Shown: in pieces, positions 55,050-62,716 of the stretch
Numbering within the stretch: the stretch's first letter is position 1
Layout of the letters: every line of letters begins with the position of its first letter
From: Coprococcus ammoniilyticus
GTDB taxonomy: Bacteria > Bacillota > Clostridia > Lachnospirales > Lachnospiraceae
DNA length: 64,000 nt
Reading direction: 5' to 3'
Assembly (NCBI RefSeq): GCF_025567345.1
Contig: NZ_JAOQJS010000004.1
Coordinates: 310,001-374,000 of the forward strand
Notes under the pieces: model-generated
What the model was told of the DNA's origin: nothing
Database searches by the model: none
Seen by the model: only the letters and a program-made list of their open reading frames with translations
Translations under genes and position numbers: made by a program

Positions 55050-55685
55050 TGTTTTTTTGTCCTCCTTATTTTGTTTCTTTTCTGCGACTTCAAGAACAAT
55101 AGCATCATCATCCGCTGGTGAAACGGATAAGATAGCAGATCCAGAAAATACATACCTCATAGGTGATCTAAAAGCTTCCGTAGGTTCTTCTTCCTCAAAA
55201 ACTATCTTATTATCATTTTCCGGTATACCCATTATTTCAATAGAAGTACAAACCTTACCAAGTGCATAATTTTTTCTTACCCACTTCACAAAATTTGGAT
55301 AGCGTTGTGCATATAAAAAACCACTTCCGACTAATACCTCTATATCGTTTCCATCAGCATCTTTTACTGTTTCGATTGATACTTCATTGCAAGTACCAAC
55401 TACTTCTGAATTTTCAAATATAGGTTCAGGAAGACCATCAGAATTAATAATCTGTCCAGTCAAACCATGACCTAACGGGACTTCTTTTGTTTCATCTACA
55501 AATTCAGCACAGAACGGCATTCCAATTGCACTTTCCATGGCAGCTTCGACATATTCTTTCTTCCAATGAAGTCCATTTTTATTTGTATCTTCAGTGTTAT
55601 CATGGATTTTTAAAAGAGCGACTTTAATAGGGACACGACCATTCTTGTTTGATCGCTTTGAAATTTCGAGGATATTTCCTAACAT
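54459..55685 (-). CDS. Prohead protease-scaffold fusion
   Basis: The 408-aa protein has an N-terminal beta-rich domain (residues 1-200) with 'PLGHGLTGQI', 'VVGTCNEVSIETV' and 'GKVCTSIEIMG', consistent with a phage prohead protease, then a long coiled coil (AYESQIAELNSTIEAKNSEL...) of scaffold type. Catalytic residues cannot be assigned with certainty. An internal ATG with its own perfect SD marks a nested scaffold gene (see next entry). It lies between portal and capsid genes as expected. Confidence 0.7.
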   Translation of the reverse strand: MLGNILEISKRSNKNGRVPIKVALLKIHDNTEDTNKNGLHWKKEYVEAAMESAIGMPFCAEFVDETKEVPLGHGLTGQIINSDGLPEPIFENSEVVGTCNEVSIETVKDADGNDIEVLVGSGFLYAQRYPNFVKWVRKNYALGKVCTSIEIMGIPENDNKIVFEEEEPTEAFRSPMRYVFSGSAILSVSPADDDAIVLEVAEKKQNKEDKKTMEFTIEDMKTAIHSTISELNDKSQAYESQIAELNSTIEAKNSELAEKDVKISELNASVEQIQATLDQLKKDYETYWAEREILEQELAKAKVAEKLRELDTTLGEFNEDEKDIAKEDIDKLTSEINAATKKEDLENVTSEINSIKSKICMNIVESQKKAESDAKIAEQNSIHDGSVEDIFSEVCSESHIDDEDTNIF

Positions 55686-55711
55686 ATATTTATCCTCCTT
55701 GTTAAGTTGTA

Positions 55712-55747
55712 TATAATAAAAGAAGCCTACAATTAAGCAGACTTCTC
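55712..55747 (-). terminator. Intrinsic terminator after the portal gene
   Basis: Minus-strand stem AGAAG/CTTCT with inner pairing, then TTTTATTATAT. Confidence 0.65.
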
Positions 55748-55768
55748 ATTATTATTAATATTTAATTG

Positions 55769-57433
55769 CTATTTGGTTGATGGCTTGGGTTGATGATTTC
55801 CATTATTACTTTGAGACTTTATGGTGTTTTCATTCGTAGGATGATTTTCCGAAGGTCTTCCCCCTGCTTTATCATCTTTAGAAATAGTATTGCTAGTAAG
55901 ATGGGGCACATATTTGTCAAAAATCTTATTGTCGTATTCTTCATCAAGAATATTAAAATAAATATCTGGATTTATACCTGTACTTGCTATTAACATAGTC
56001 ATAGAACCACTTGCCTGTAAATATAAATTCTTCATCATATCGAAGAATTGTTGTCTATTAACCAAAGATGTTGGGAGATAATATACTTCAACCCGATTAC
56101 GTCTATCTTTAATTATATTTTCATTTATTACATAATTAAGTTCAGTTTGCAGTTCTTGAATCCACGTATATATCTGGGCATTAATCAACTCAAGATTATT
56201 TTGTTGAGAAGAGTAATTTCCACTTCCTGATCCATTTAATAATGATGCCGCTACACCTAAATCCAAAGCAATTTTATCTGTTAAATCAGATTCATTCTTA
56301 TTATCAAAAATATCGGTAGCGTCAACATCTAAGGTATCTATTTTTGTACCTGCTGACACTGTAAAAAACGATGTACCCCCACGATTGTTTTTGGTCATAA
56401 CAGCTTGCTTAACTTTATTGTGTTGGTCTTGTTGCTGAGTTTTAGTTAATGCACAGCTACCTTTGTCTTTTCCTTCTGGTAAAGTTTGGAATATTATCTT
56501 ATTATTTAATTCTTTCAAGACATTTCGTTTAGTATCAACGAATTCATTCTGATAAAGAATGTCAGCAATAGCAGCAATTGCAAGAGGTCTTCCCCAAGGT
56601 TCACTAATTTTGCACTTGATTTTATGGGCAATGGTATGTTTATTATCTAATATAAGCCAATTGTTACCTGCAAAATTTCCTTTTTCCCACTGTAAATATC
56701 CATTACGAATTTCAGAAGGATATTTTTTCAGCTTACGATTTCTCTCTTCCTGAGTTACACATTTCTCTTCAAAGTACCGTAAATTAAAAGCAATAACATT
56801 TCTATTATTTTTTCTACCTACGATTTTGGTATATTCATATGGTAGCGGAATAATAGAAGCATTCATGCCCATATCACACAGTTCTACAATGTTTTCGACA
56901 TCATAATCAGACAATGCTTTTGTATTATCATTTGGCTTTTTGGTTACTTCAAAATAATAAAAACAATTGCCCTCGTTCATATCCGTAAAAAGTGCATCTC
57001 TAATAAATTGTTTATCATTGATATTTTCAAGGGTAGACAGCATTAGATCTTTATTTTTATTTAGCTTAGTTTTACCAAATAAACGCTTTTTACCATAAAT
57101 AACTCTATCTAAACATGGGAGTGATACCATATAGTCAATTGAGTTAGTTACAACACCTTCACTGTTGTAAACAAACATTGCAAGTCGTCTAGTAAGGTCA
57201 TGATTTGCAATTGGGTCTTTGACAATAGCTCGGATTTCTTCTGGTGTGAATTCATCATATAGATGACATCCAAATATATCCGTTGACAAAACTCTACCAA
57301 CATAACTATTGTATTCATAAGTTTTTGATGGGGTAGTAGAATTAGCAGACTGAGATATCTGTGTTGAATTTGTTTCTAATGTTTGCGTCTTTGGAGGGCG
57401 ACCTCGTTTACGCTTTATTTGTTCTTCTGGCAA
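55769..57433 (-). CDS. Portal protein
   Basis: The 554-aa protein has a basic AT-hook-like start (KRKRGRPPK), then the portal body with 'VYNSEGVVTNSIDYMVSLPC' (clip entry), 'SEPWGRPLAIAAIADILYQN' and 'TDKIALDLGVAASLLNGSGS', the conserved segment of SPP1/HK97-type portals, and helices near 430-500. The C-terminus is Asn/Ser/Pro-rich. It lies directly after TerL. It forms the DNA-entry dodecamer. Confidence 0.82.
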   Translation of the reverse strand: MPEEQIKRKRGRPPKTQTLETNSTQISQSANSTTPSKTYEYNSYVGRVLSTDIFGCHLYDEFTPEEIRAIVKDPIANHDLTRRLAMFVYNSEGVVTNSIDYMVSLPCLDRVIYGKKRLFGKTKLNKNKDLMLSTLENINDKQFIRDALFTDMNEGNCFYYFEVTKKPNDNTKALSDYDVENIVELCDMGMNASIIPLPYEYTKIVGRKNNRNVIAFNLRYFEEKCVTQEERNRKLKKYPSEIRNGYLQWEKGNFAGNNWLILDNKHTIAHKIKCKISEPWGRPLAIAAIADILYQNEFVDTKRNVLKELNNKIIFQTLPEGKDKGSCALTKTQQQDQHNKVKQAVMTKNNRGGTSFFTVSAGTKIDTLDVDATDIFDNKNESDLTDKIALDLGVAASLLNGSGSGNYSSQQNNLELINAQIYTWIQELQTELNYVINENIIKDRRNRVEVYYLPTSLVNRQQFFDMMKNLYLQASGSMTMLIASTGINPDIYFNILDEEYDNKIFDKYVPHLTSNTISKDDKAGGRPSENHPTNENTIKSQSNNGNHQPKPSTK

Positions 57434-57468
57434 GTGAGTGCCTCCTTTCTAAAGTGTTTAAATTTTTG

Positions 57469-59283
57469 TTAATTGATGAGGGTACAATAATCATAATCAC
57501 TTGAACTTGCACCAATCAAATCATTTTCAAGTAAATCAAAGAAATATGAACCATATGAACAAGAAGTATATCTATCTTTTCGATTTTTACCTTGTTCATG
57601 AATTTTAATAATACCTGTTTGCGGCATTTTTTCGTAATTTAATTCTGCACATTCGCTTATCATAGCTTGTGTTTCAAGAAATGGGTTTTCATATTCCATT
57701 TGTCTATCCAAATCAACTTCATTAATATAATCTATATTTTCAGCAAGTATTTCTTCTTTTGCAGTATTGTAATTAACAAGAAAATCAATCTTATTTTCAT
57801 TAAGATTTTTTCTGAATCCGATAGCAATATCACTATTAAGTTGCTGAGTTGCATTGACAGCAAATATACAAGTTTTTGCATTTGGATCTTGACATACTTT
57901 TGCATATTCATCGTTATTCATACAGCGTAGTGGAGAATATTCTAATCCTCTCTCTTCGTCGTATAAAACTTTTTGTAATGAATAAAGAATCTGAAGACCA
58001 CCATTTCTTACATCCAATACTATGTAATTTGCGTTGAAATCATCAAATAATTGACGAATTCTTATGGCTTGTAATGTTGTATCTCCAATCTGATTTGATT
58101 CAATATAAGGATATTGTCTTCTATATCCTTGTTTTACTTCAACTGTATTATTTTCCGATTCATAAGTCATAGATTCTGGAATACCACGAATACAACTATA
58201 AACGGAGTTATCATTTTGATCACCTGCAACAAATGCTATATCGCAAGAAATTACTCTTATTTCATTATCTTGTTTTGGAATAGCATATTTGTTTCGTTTA
58301 TTTATTTTTATATCAAATGTATTACGTGGATAAAAGACATGTTTTAGAATCTGACGATTCATTAACATAGAATAGGTAAAATATGATGATAAAGAACCTT
58401 TAACTCGAAGATTTAAAAATTCTATTTTCCATGTGATAGGATCTTGTTTCTGCTTTTCTTTTAGCATCTGTTTCATAGTTTTCAAGTGATGCTTAAGTGT
58501 AATGCTTTCGTCAAATGTAAGCAATACAGAACCATTATGCTTTTGCATTCCGTTATACGCTTGGTCAACAATATCCCACATCCAATGCCCATCGTCTACC
58601 CATGATGAACTAATATAAATATCAACAGGGTCTTCTTGTAAAACTTCATTTTCTCCATAATAAGGATTAAGCATATATGGCTGATTACGCACAGTCTGAA
58701 ATGGAGAAATAACAGAGTCCTCAATTTTCTTATTGATTTGTCGAAACTCCTCTCTGACAATCCCTGTACTTCTAAGTCCACGGGCATTTTCATTTGCTAC
58801 AAACACTGTAATTTTAGAGCCATTTTTAAATTTTACAAAAATATTATTATCACTCGTACTCCAATCTGCAATTTCAGCACGTAGCGGTTTACTCCATTCA
58901 CATAATTCATCAATTATTTTATCAGATACAATAAGTTTAGCCTGTTTTTTTGTTGAAGATCCTATACGAAATTTTGTACCAGGATACAGAATGCAACGAC
59001 AACAGGCATATAATGCAATAATGAAAGATTTCGCATCGTTTCGACTTGCTATTATACAAATAAAATTTGATATACCCATAAGATATATAGCTAGTTGTTG
59101 ATATAAGTATAAAGAAATTTTTAAATAATCTTGAACAAATCGATGCATATTCCTACGCCAAAAAGTACACCATGCTATCATATGTAGAACATTATTAGGA
59201 TTACTAAGATAATGAGTAGAAGGGAATTTTTTATATAATTCCATTTGGTTTTTATCGGCAGGATATTGGTTAGTCATCATCAT
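57469..59283 (-). CDS. terL: Terminase large subunit
   Basis: The protein (about 604 aa) is the packaging ATPase-nuclease. The N-terminal ATPase shows an atypical Walker A 'ASRNDAKSFIIALYA' (A in place of G before KS) and a Walker B-like 'STGIVREEF'. The RNase-H-fold nuclease has 'IRVISCDIAFVAGDQNDNSV' and 'NYIVLDVRNGG'. The TerS stop lies inside the ATG-rich start (ATGATGATGACTAA), so translation is coupled; any of three ATGs (59283, 59280, 59277) may be used. Confidence 0.88.
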   Translation of the reverse strand: MMMTNQYPADKNQMELYKKFPSTHYLSNPNNVLHMIAWCTFWRRNMHRFVQDYLKISLYLYQQLAIYLMGISNFICIIASRNDAKSFIIALYACCRCILYPGTKFRIGSSTKKQAKLIVSDKIIDELCEWSKPLRAEIADWSTSDNNIFVKFKNGSKITVFVANENARGLRSTGIVREEFRQINKKIEDSVISPFQTVRNQPYMLNPYYGENEVLQEDPVDIYISSSWVDDGHWMWDIVDQAYNGMQKHNGSVLLTFDESITLKHHLKTMKQMLKEKQKQDPITWKIEFLNLRVKGSLSSYFTYSMLMNRQILKHVFYPRNTFDIKINKRNKYAIPKQDNEIRVISCDIAFVAGDQNDNSVYSCIRGIPESMTYESENNTVEVKQGYRRQYPYIESNQIGDTTLQAIRIRQLFDDFNANYIVLDVRNGGLQILYSLQKVLYDEERGLEYSPLRCMNNDEYAKVCQDPNAKTCIFAVNATQQLNSDIAIGFRKNLNENKIDFLVNYNTAKEEILAENIDYINEVDLDRQMEYENPFLETQAMISECAELNYEKMPQTGIIKIHEQGKNRKDRYTSCSYGSYFFDLLENDLIGASSSDYDYCTLIN

Positions 59284-60280
59284 CACCGCCGTTTTCAGGA
59301 ACAAAGAATTCCTTATCTCTTGTTTCACTTCCAGTCATTATATTTTCCATAGGTCTGCATACATGACGTTCAAAATAATTACCAATCTCATCATAGTCCT
59401 CGTATAGTGTTTTATCCTTGTAAAATTCTTCTGGGGTAAACTGTGAGATAGTAGCAAGAGTAACCCCAACAGTTTCATTATTACTATTATCTTTTTCCTC
59501 AATAGTTTTTAATCCAGCTTGTTTAAATGTCTTACTATATTGTTCAACAAGTGTTGCATATTCTTTAGAATCGCCATTCTGTAACGCATGTATTTTTAAC
59601 ATATTAATATTGCATAAATCTCGAATAAATATTTCCTGATTCGAGTCGGCATTGGGATTATTTTTCTTAAGCATTCTCCAATGTTCATCAAGATTTTTAT
59701 AATCCATTTCAGTAAATCCAACTCCCCACCTATCAACAGCGGAAGCAGAAATAGTAGATTCTTCTGATTTTGCCTGCTCTCTCGAAGTGATAATCTCATT
59801 CTGTTTTTGTGTATAATAATTTTTTAATGAATCAATATAAGTTTTTCTCCCATCACAGTTCAGATTTTTCTTTGCTGCATAATGAGAAATACGAGAACGA
59901 GAACGATGACCACTATAAGTTTCCATAGAAGCAGTAAGTGCAGATACATCATAATTCCAACCTGCTCTTTGACAAAAATCTTTCATTGCATGTTCTTCAT
60001 TATTAGAATATAAAGCAGTCATTTGTTCAACATAACGATCAGTGCACTCCTTACACCAAGGCAAATAACCACCATTGGCTTGAAACAATACATCATTACT
60101 TTTTTGAAAATAAGATTCTTGTTTTGAATATCCACGACCACAACAAGAGCATTTGAATTTATGTTTCTTTTCATCAAATGCAATAGGAGATCTTGGTATT
60201 TTTATATTTACATTCGTATCAATAATTGGAGTAGCATTCATGTTTTCAATTATCTTTTCATTTTTTGTTTCTTTTGGCAC
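59270..60280 (-). CDS. Terminase small subunit (putative)
   Basis: A 336-aa protein, first gene of the late operon, coupled to terL. It has an N-terminal zinc-knuckle-like cluster (FKCSCCGRGYSKQESYF with CKEC about 25 residues on), a helical middle (ASAVDRWGVGFTEMDYKNLDEH) and an acidic tail ending DDDD. Large, zinc-finger-bearing small subunits occur in clostridial siphophages. GTG start at 60280 with AAAGGAGG. Position is the strongest evidence. Confidence 0.7.
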   Translation of the reverse strand: MPKETKNEKIIENMNATPIIDTNVNIKIPRSPIAFDEKKHKFKCSCCGRGYSKQESYFQKSNDVLFQANGGYLPWCKECTDRYVEQMTALYSNNEEHAMKDFCQRAGWNYDVSALTASMETYSGHRSRSRISHYAAKKNLNCDGRKTYIDSLKNYYTQKQNEIITSREQAKSEESTISASAVDRWGVGFTEMDYKNLDEHWRMLKKNNPNADSNQEIFIRDLCNINMLKIHALQNGDSKEYATLVEQYSKTFKQAGLKTIEEKDNSNNETVGVTLATISQFTPEEFYKDKTLYEDYDEIGNYFERHVCRPMENIMTGSETRDKEFFVPENGGDDDD

Positions 60281-60309
60281 GAAGCCACACCTCCTTTTAC
60301 AACTAAATA

Positions 60310-60336
60310 AGTCGATTGCTACAATAACAATCGACT
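60310..60336 (-). promoter_or_regulatory. Perfect hairpin in the leader of the late operon
   Basis: AGTCGATTG/CAATCGACT (60310-60318 with 60328-60336), 9 perfect pairs, located 30 bases before the terminase gene start and lacking a T-run. A good place for a regulator or antitermination/processing site; I could not find a sigma-A promoter for the late operon upstream. Confidence 0.55.
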
Positions 60337-60502
60337 ATCTAAAATTTGTTCAATATCTTAAAAAGAGTGAGAGAGTAGTGTGAGTATCTACTATACTGAA
60401 GCTCATGACTTCTTCAGCTTCTCACTCCATAATCCAACTATCTGTAACCGAAACAGTAACAATCCTCTCATAGTTGGCTATATATTTATTCTCTTTTCTA
60501 TC

Positions 60503-60531
60503 TTGATTTTAGGTAGAGAAAAGTGTATACT
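60503..60531 (+). promoter_or_regulatory. Promoter of the short transcript carrying the 16S-like segment
   Basis: -35 TTGATT (60503-60508), 17-base spacer, -10 TATACT (60526-60531) on the plus strand. Predicted start about 60538. Confidence 0.7.
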
Positions 60532-60554
60532 TAACCCATAAATTGAAACTTGAC

Positions 60555-60839
60555 AACTGAATAGTATTTAAGAATGGAGGCTTCTATGAAACACCCAGTA
60601 AAAAGAATTGCTTCATACTTAAAAACAAAGAAACATTCCATTTATAATTTTTTACAAAAAAATGGCTTCTTTGATGAAATGGTTAGAGGAATTGTAAAAA
60701 TGTTTTTCTTTATAATTATTCTCTACTTTTTCAAACAAGTAGTGTGGTAAGCAAGCCTTGGCACAATTTTTGTGCCATGGTGCAAGCGTTATCCGGATTT
60801 ACTGGGTGTAAAGGGTGCGTAAATAGATACTATTCAGTT
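60555..60839. repeat. Long-range inverted repeat bracketing the 54-aa ORF and 16S-like segment
   Basis: Arms 60555-60570 (AACTGAATAGTATTTA) and 60824-60839 (TAGATACTATTCAGTT) are complementary at 15 of 16 positions; adding flanks gives 18 of 21. In rRNA operons such brackets form RNase III processing stems; here they would close a 285-nt loop. Confidence 0.75.
60586..60750 (+). CDS. Small membrane peptide, 54 aa
   Basis: MKHPVKRIASYLKTKKHSIY ... MVRGIVKMFFFIIILYFFKQVVW: a basic amphipathic first half and a single TM-like hydrophobic end. SD GGAGG lies 5-9 bases upstream of the ATG. It has its own promoter and is followed by a 16S-like 3' region and a terminator. The size and topology resemble small toxins of type I systems or phage membrane peptides, but the identity is open. 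Confidence 0.65.
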   Translation: MKHPVKRIASYLKTKKHSIYNFLQKNGFFDEMVRGIVKMFFFIIILYFFKQVVW

Positions 60840-60866
60840 TTTAAAGAGAGGTGCAAGCCTCTCTTT
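60757..60866 (+). ncRNA. 3' RNA segment containing about 45 nt of 16S rRNA sequence
   Basis: From 60777 to 60821 the sequence reads ATGGTGCAAGCGTTATCC, then GGATTTACTGGGTGTAAAGG, then GTGCGTA. From memory this is the 16S rRNA segment after the 530 loop, roughly E. coli 539-583, in its Lachnospiraceae form. Just before it lies a TGGCAC...GTGCCA hairpin in place of the helix 18 loop; after it come the inverted-repeat arm and a terminator. It is not part of an rRNA operon: no other 16S sequence is near. It is transcribed from the 60503 promoter. Confidence 0.75.
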
Positions 60867-60870
60867 TATT
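60843..60870 (+). terminator. Terminator of the 16S-like transcript
   Basis: Stem AAAGAGAGG/CCTCTCTTT (60843-60851 with 60858-60866), loop TGCAAG, followed by TATTTTTG. Confidence 0.88.
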
Positions 60871-60881
60871 TTTGTACTTAA

Positions 60882-60970
60882 CGGTCAGAGTTGGATTTGA
60901 ACCAACGGTGCAAATATATGCACACTTTCTTAGCAGGGAAGCACCATAAACCAGACTCGGACATCTGACC
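60882..60970 (-). tRNA. tRNA-Ser (anticodon GCT)
   Basis: Class II tRNA on the minus strand: acceptor GGTCAGA/TCTGACC, anticodon loop CTGCTAA (GCT, reading AGC/AGU), long variable arm (GTGCA...TGCAC), T-arm GTTGG/CCAAC with TTCAAAT. One C-A mismatch in the anticodon stem. CCA not encoded. Confidence 0.87.
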
Positions 60971-61007
60971 ATAATAAAAGAGCCACCTCCAAAGGAAATG
61001 ACTCTTT
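60971..61007 (-). terminator. Intrinsic terminator between tRNA-Pro and tRNA-Ser
   Basis: Minus-strand stem AAAGAG...CTCTTT with inner TCC/GGA pairing, followed by TATTAT. It would separate the two tRNAs into different or partially terminated transcripts. Confidence 0.65.
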
Positions 61008-61063
61008 CTTTAAAGCTTTTACCAATCAGTCGCCAAACCGGTTATAACTGTATAGAGCAGTAG

Positions 61064-61137
61064 TCTGGATAGCAGGACTCGAACCTACAACGTCTAGTTC
61101 CCAAAACTAGCGGACTACCAAATTGTCCTATATCCAG
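61064..61137 (-). tRNA. tRNA-Pro (anticodon TGG)
   Basis: Cloverleaf on the minus strand: acceptor CTGGATA/TATCCAG, D-stem GGAC/GTCC, anticodon stem CTAGT/ACTAG with loop TTTGGGA (TGG, reading CCA), T-arm with TTCGAGT loop, discriminator A. Confidence 0.9.
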
Positions 61138-61195
61138 ATAATATTTTTCAAATTTCTCCATATACTAAACCAAAAGTATCTAAGGAGAAACTATC

Positions 61196-61864
61196 ATGAA
61201 CGCTTCATATAAAACTGCAATTCAATTCAAAGATTTATATATTCCCGTAAAAATGTTAAAAACATCACACAATAGTTCTATAGAACTTAATCAACTCTGC
61301 AAAGACTCCAAAGAAAGAGTGCGTTATATCAAATTTTGTCCATCTTGTAATAAAGAAATCCACAATGAAGATATTGTAAAAGGATATAAATATGCAGAAG
61401 ATAAGTATGTTATTTTGGAACAATATGATATAGAATCAATTACATCAAACAAAGATAGAACACTTTCAATAAAATATTTCTGTAAATCAAAGGAAATATC
61501 AGACCTACTCATAGATAAATCATATTATTTAATTCCTGAAATGGAGTCAGAAATCGAATATGAACTTCTTCGTAAAGCTATGACTACGAATAGAGTAGTA
61601 GGTATGGCTGAAATTGTATTTGGTACAAAACAAGAATTAGTTGCGTTGTTTGCCAATAAGAATTGTATTATTGCAACCATTTTATTTTATGAGAACGAGA
61701 TTAACGAATTACCGATTATCATGAAGCATAAAACAGATAAACAGCAACTCGAAAATCTCAAACAAGATATCTTAGATAATACAAAAGAATTTGATTGGGA
61801 GTCTCATTATGATAAATATCAACTCAAGTTAAGAAAATTGATATTTGATAAAATTCCAAAATGA
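61196..61864 (+). CDS. Ku-like DNA end-binding protein
   Basis: The 222-aa protein reads through the bacterial Ku core in order: 'AIQFKDLYIPVKMLKTSHNS', 'RVRYIKFCPSCNKEIHNEDI' then VKGYKYAEDKYVILEQYDIESI, 'YYLIPEMESEIEYELLRKAM', and 'VVGMAEIVFGTKQELVALFA'. It is shorter than host Ku (about 270 aa) and lacks the C-terminal extension that usually recruits LigD. Ku dimers ring DNA ends for end joining; phage homologues can protect or circularise virion DNA. SD AAGGAG precedes the ATG. No LigD-type ligase is in view. Confidence 0.88.
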   Translation: MNASYKTAIQFKDLYIPVKMLKTSHNSSIELNQLCKDSKERVRYIKFCPSCNKEIHNEDIVKGYKYAEDKYVILEQYDIESITSNKDRTLSIKYFCKSKEISDLLIDKSYYLIPEMESEIEYELLRKAMTTNRVVGMAEIVFGTKQELVALFANKNCIIATILFYENEINELPIIMKHKTDKQQLENLKQDILDNTKEFDWESHYDKYQLKLRKLIFDKIPK

Positions 61865-62060
61865 TATTGTCTTTCTCATTCCATCCTCGAATGGCGAGCT
61901 TTCATCTAAACTGCATAGGACGCATCCTATTGTTACAACAGTACCAGTCCGAAGACCGCAAAGGGCATAGGGCGGTAGTAAGTGTTGAACTTACACACCT
62001 AAGTTTCGTATGCATCCAAAAAATAGGTTTTGGCATCAGACTTACCGCACGAAACTTATA
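61865..62060. other. Structured intergenic DNA with a tRNA-like half-cloverleaf
   Basis: On the minus strand an acceptor-like stem (TGCGGTA at 62043-62049 with TACCGCC at 61971-61977) encloses a perfect T-arm (GTAAG, TTCAACA, CTTAC; 61978-61994). The D-arm and a T33-bearing anticodon loop cannot be formed, and AAGTTTCGT/ACGAAACTT offers a competing 9-bp stem. It could be a decayed tRNA or another structured RNA. Confidence 0.35.
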
Positions 62061-62324
62061 TTATGGTTCAGATGGATTAGGCTCTATAGCATCTACCTTA
62101 ATCTCATCCACAGTAACTCCAACATTGTATGTCACATCCTTAATGACACGAATATTTTTATATCCATATTCTCGATCAAGCTCTTTAATTGTATTTTTCA
62201 ACTCATCCAAGTCATCCGTTGAGTATTCGATTAGTTCCAATAAAGAACCTTCAGTCTGAATCTGATACATTTGATAAAATTCTCTTCCAAGCACAGAGTT
62301 ATATTTAATTAATATTTTATACAT
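62061..62324 (-). CDS. Hypothetical phage protein, 87 aa
   Basis: MYKILIKYNSVLGREFYQMY ... with 'LIEYSTDDLDELKNTIKELD' and an acidic Pro-rich end. SD GGAGGT. Small alpha/beta protein with no recognised family, lying among tRNA genes on the minus strand. Confidence 0.6.
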   Translation of the reverse strand: MYKILIKYNSVLGREFYQMYQIQTEGSLLELIEYSTDDLDELKNTIKELDREYGYKNIRVIKDVTYNVGVTVDEIKVDAIEPNPSEP

Positions 62325-62358
62325 ATATAAATTACCTCCAAAATGATAGAATTAGAAA

Positions 62359-62432
62359 AGCTGCCGATAGGATTTGAACCTACAACTTTGGCTTTAGAAG
62401 AACCATGCTCTATCCAATTGAGCTAAGACAGC
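62359..62432 (-). tRNA. tRNA-Arg (anticodon TCT)
   Basis: Cloverleaf on the minus strand: acceptor GCTGTCT with CGGCAGC (one mismatch, one G-U), D-stem GCTC/GAGC, anticodon stem TGGTT/AGCCA with loop CTTCTAA (TCT, reading AGA), T-loop TTCAAAT. AGA suits an AT-rich phage. Confidence 0.87.
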
Positions 62433-62643
62433 AAGTTTCTGGTCTGCATGAAGCACTAACTAGCAGATCTTGGACTGTACACATCCAGTTATTTAGAATA
62501 TGATCGCTTATCCGCAACCTAATTCATGCTTCCATGCACTTGTTTTTCTTGCTAACCAACGCACAAGAAGAGTAAGTGACAACTCGTATCAACCAAACTA
62601 CATTGCGCTTATGTATTGATACTCCATTAATTTATCCAGTTGC

Positions 62644-62716
62644 AACGCCACATCGGACTCGAACCGAAATCTTCTCTCTATAGGAGAGACGCATGATCCT
62701 TTCATGCTGGTGACCT
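62644..62716 (-). tRNA. Probable tRNA-Ile (anticodon TAT), divergent
   Basis: A cloverleaf can be drawn: acceptor AGGTCAC/GTGGCGT (one mismatch, one G-U), D-stem GCAT/ATGC with GG in the loop, anticodon stem TCTCT/AGAGA with loop CCTATAG (TAT, reading AUA), T-loop TTCGAGT. Position 33 is C instead of T and one T-stem pair is lost, so it is either unusual or decaying. Confidence 0.5.

Noticed and set aside
60777..60821. Start of a real 16S rRNA gene
   Set aside because: Only about 45 nt match; neither upstream nor downstream sequence continues as rRNA and a terminator follows at once.
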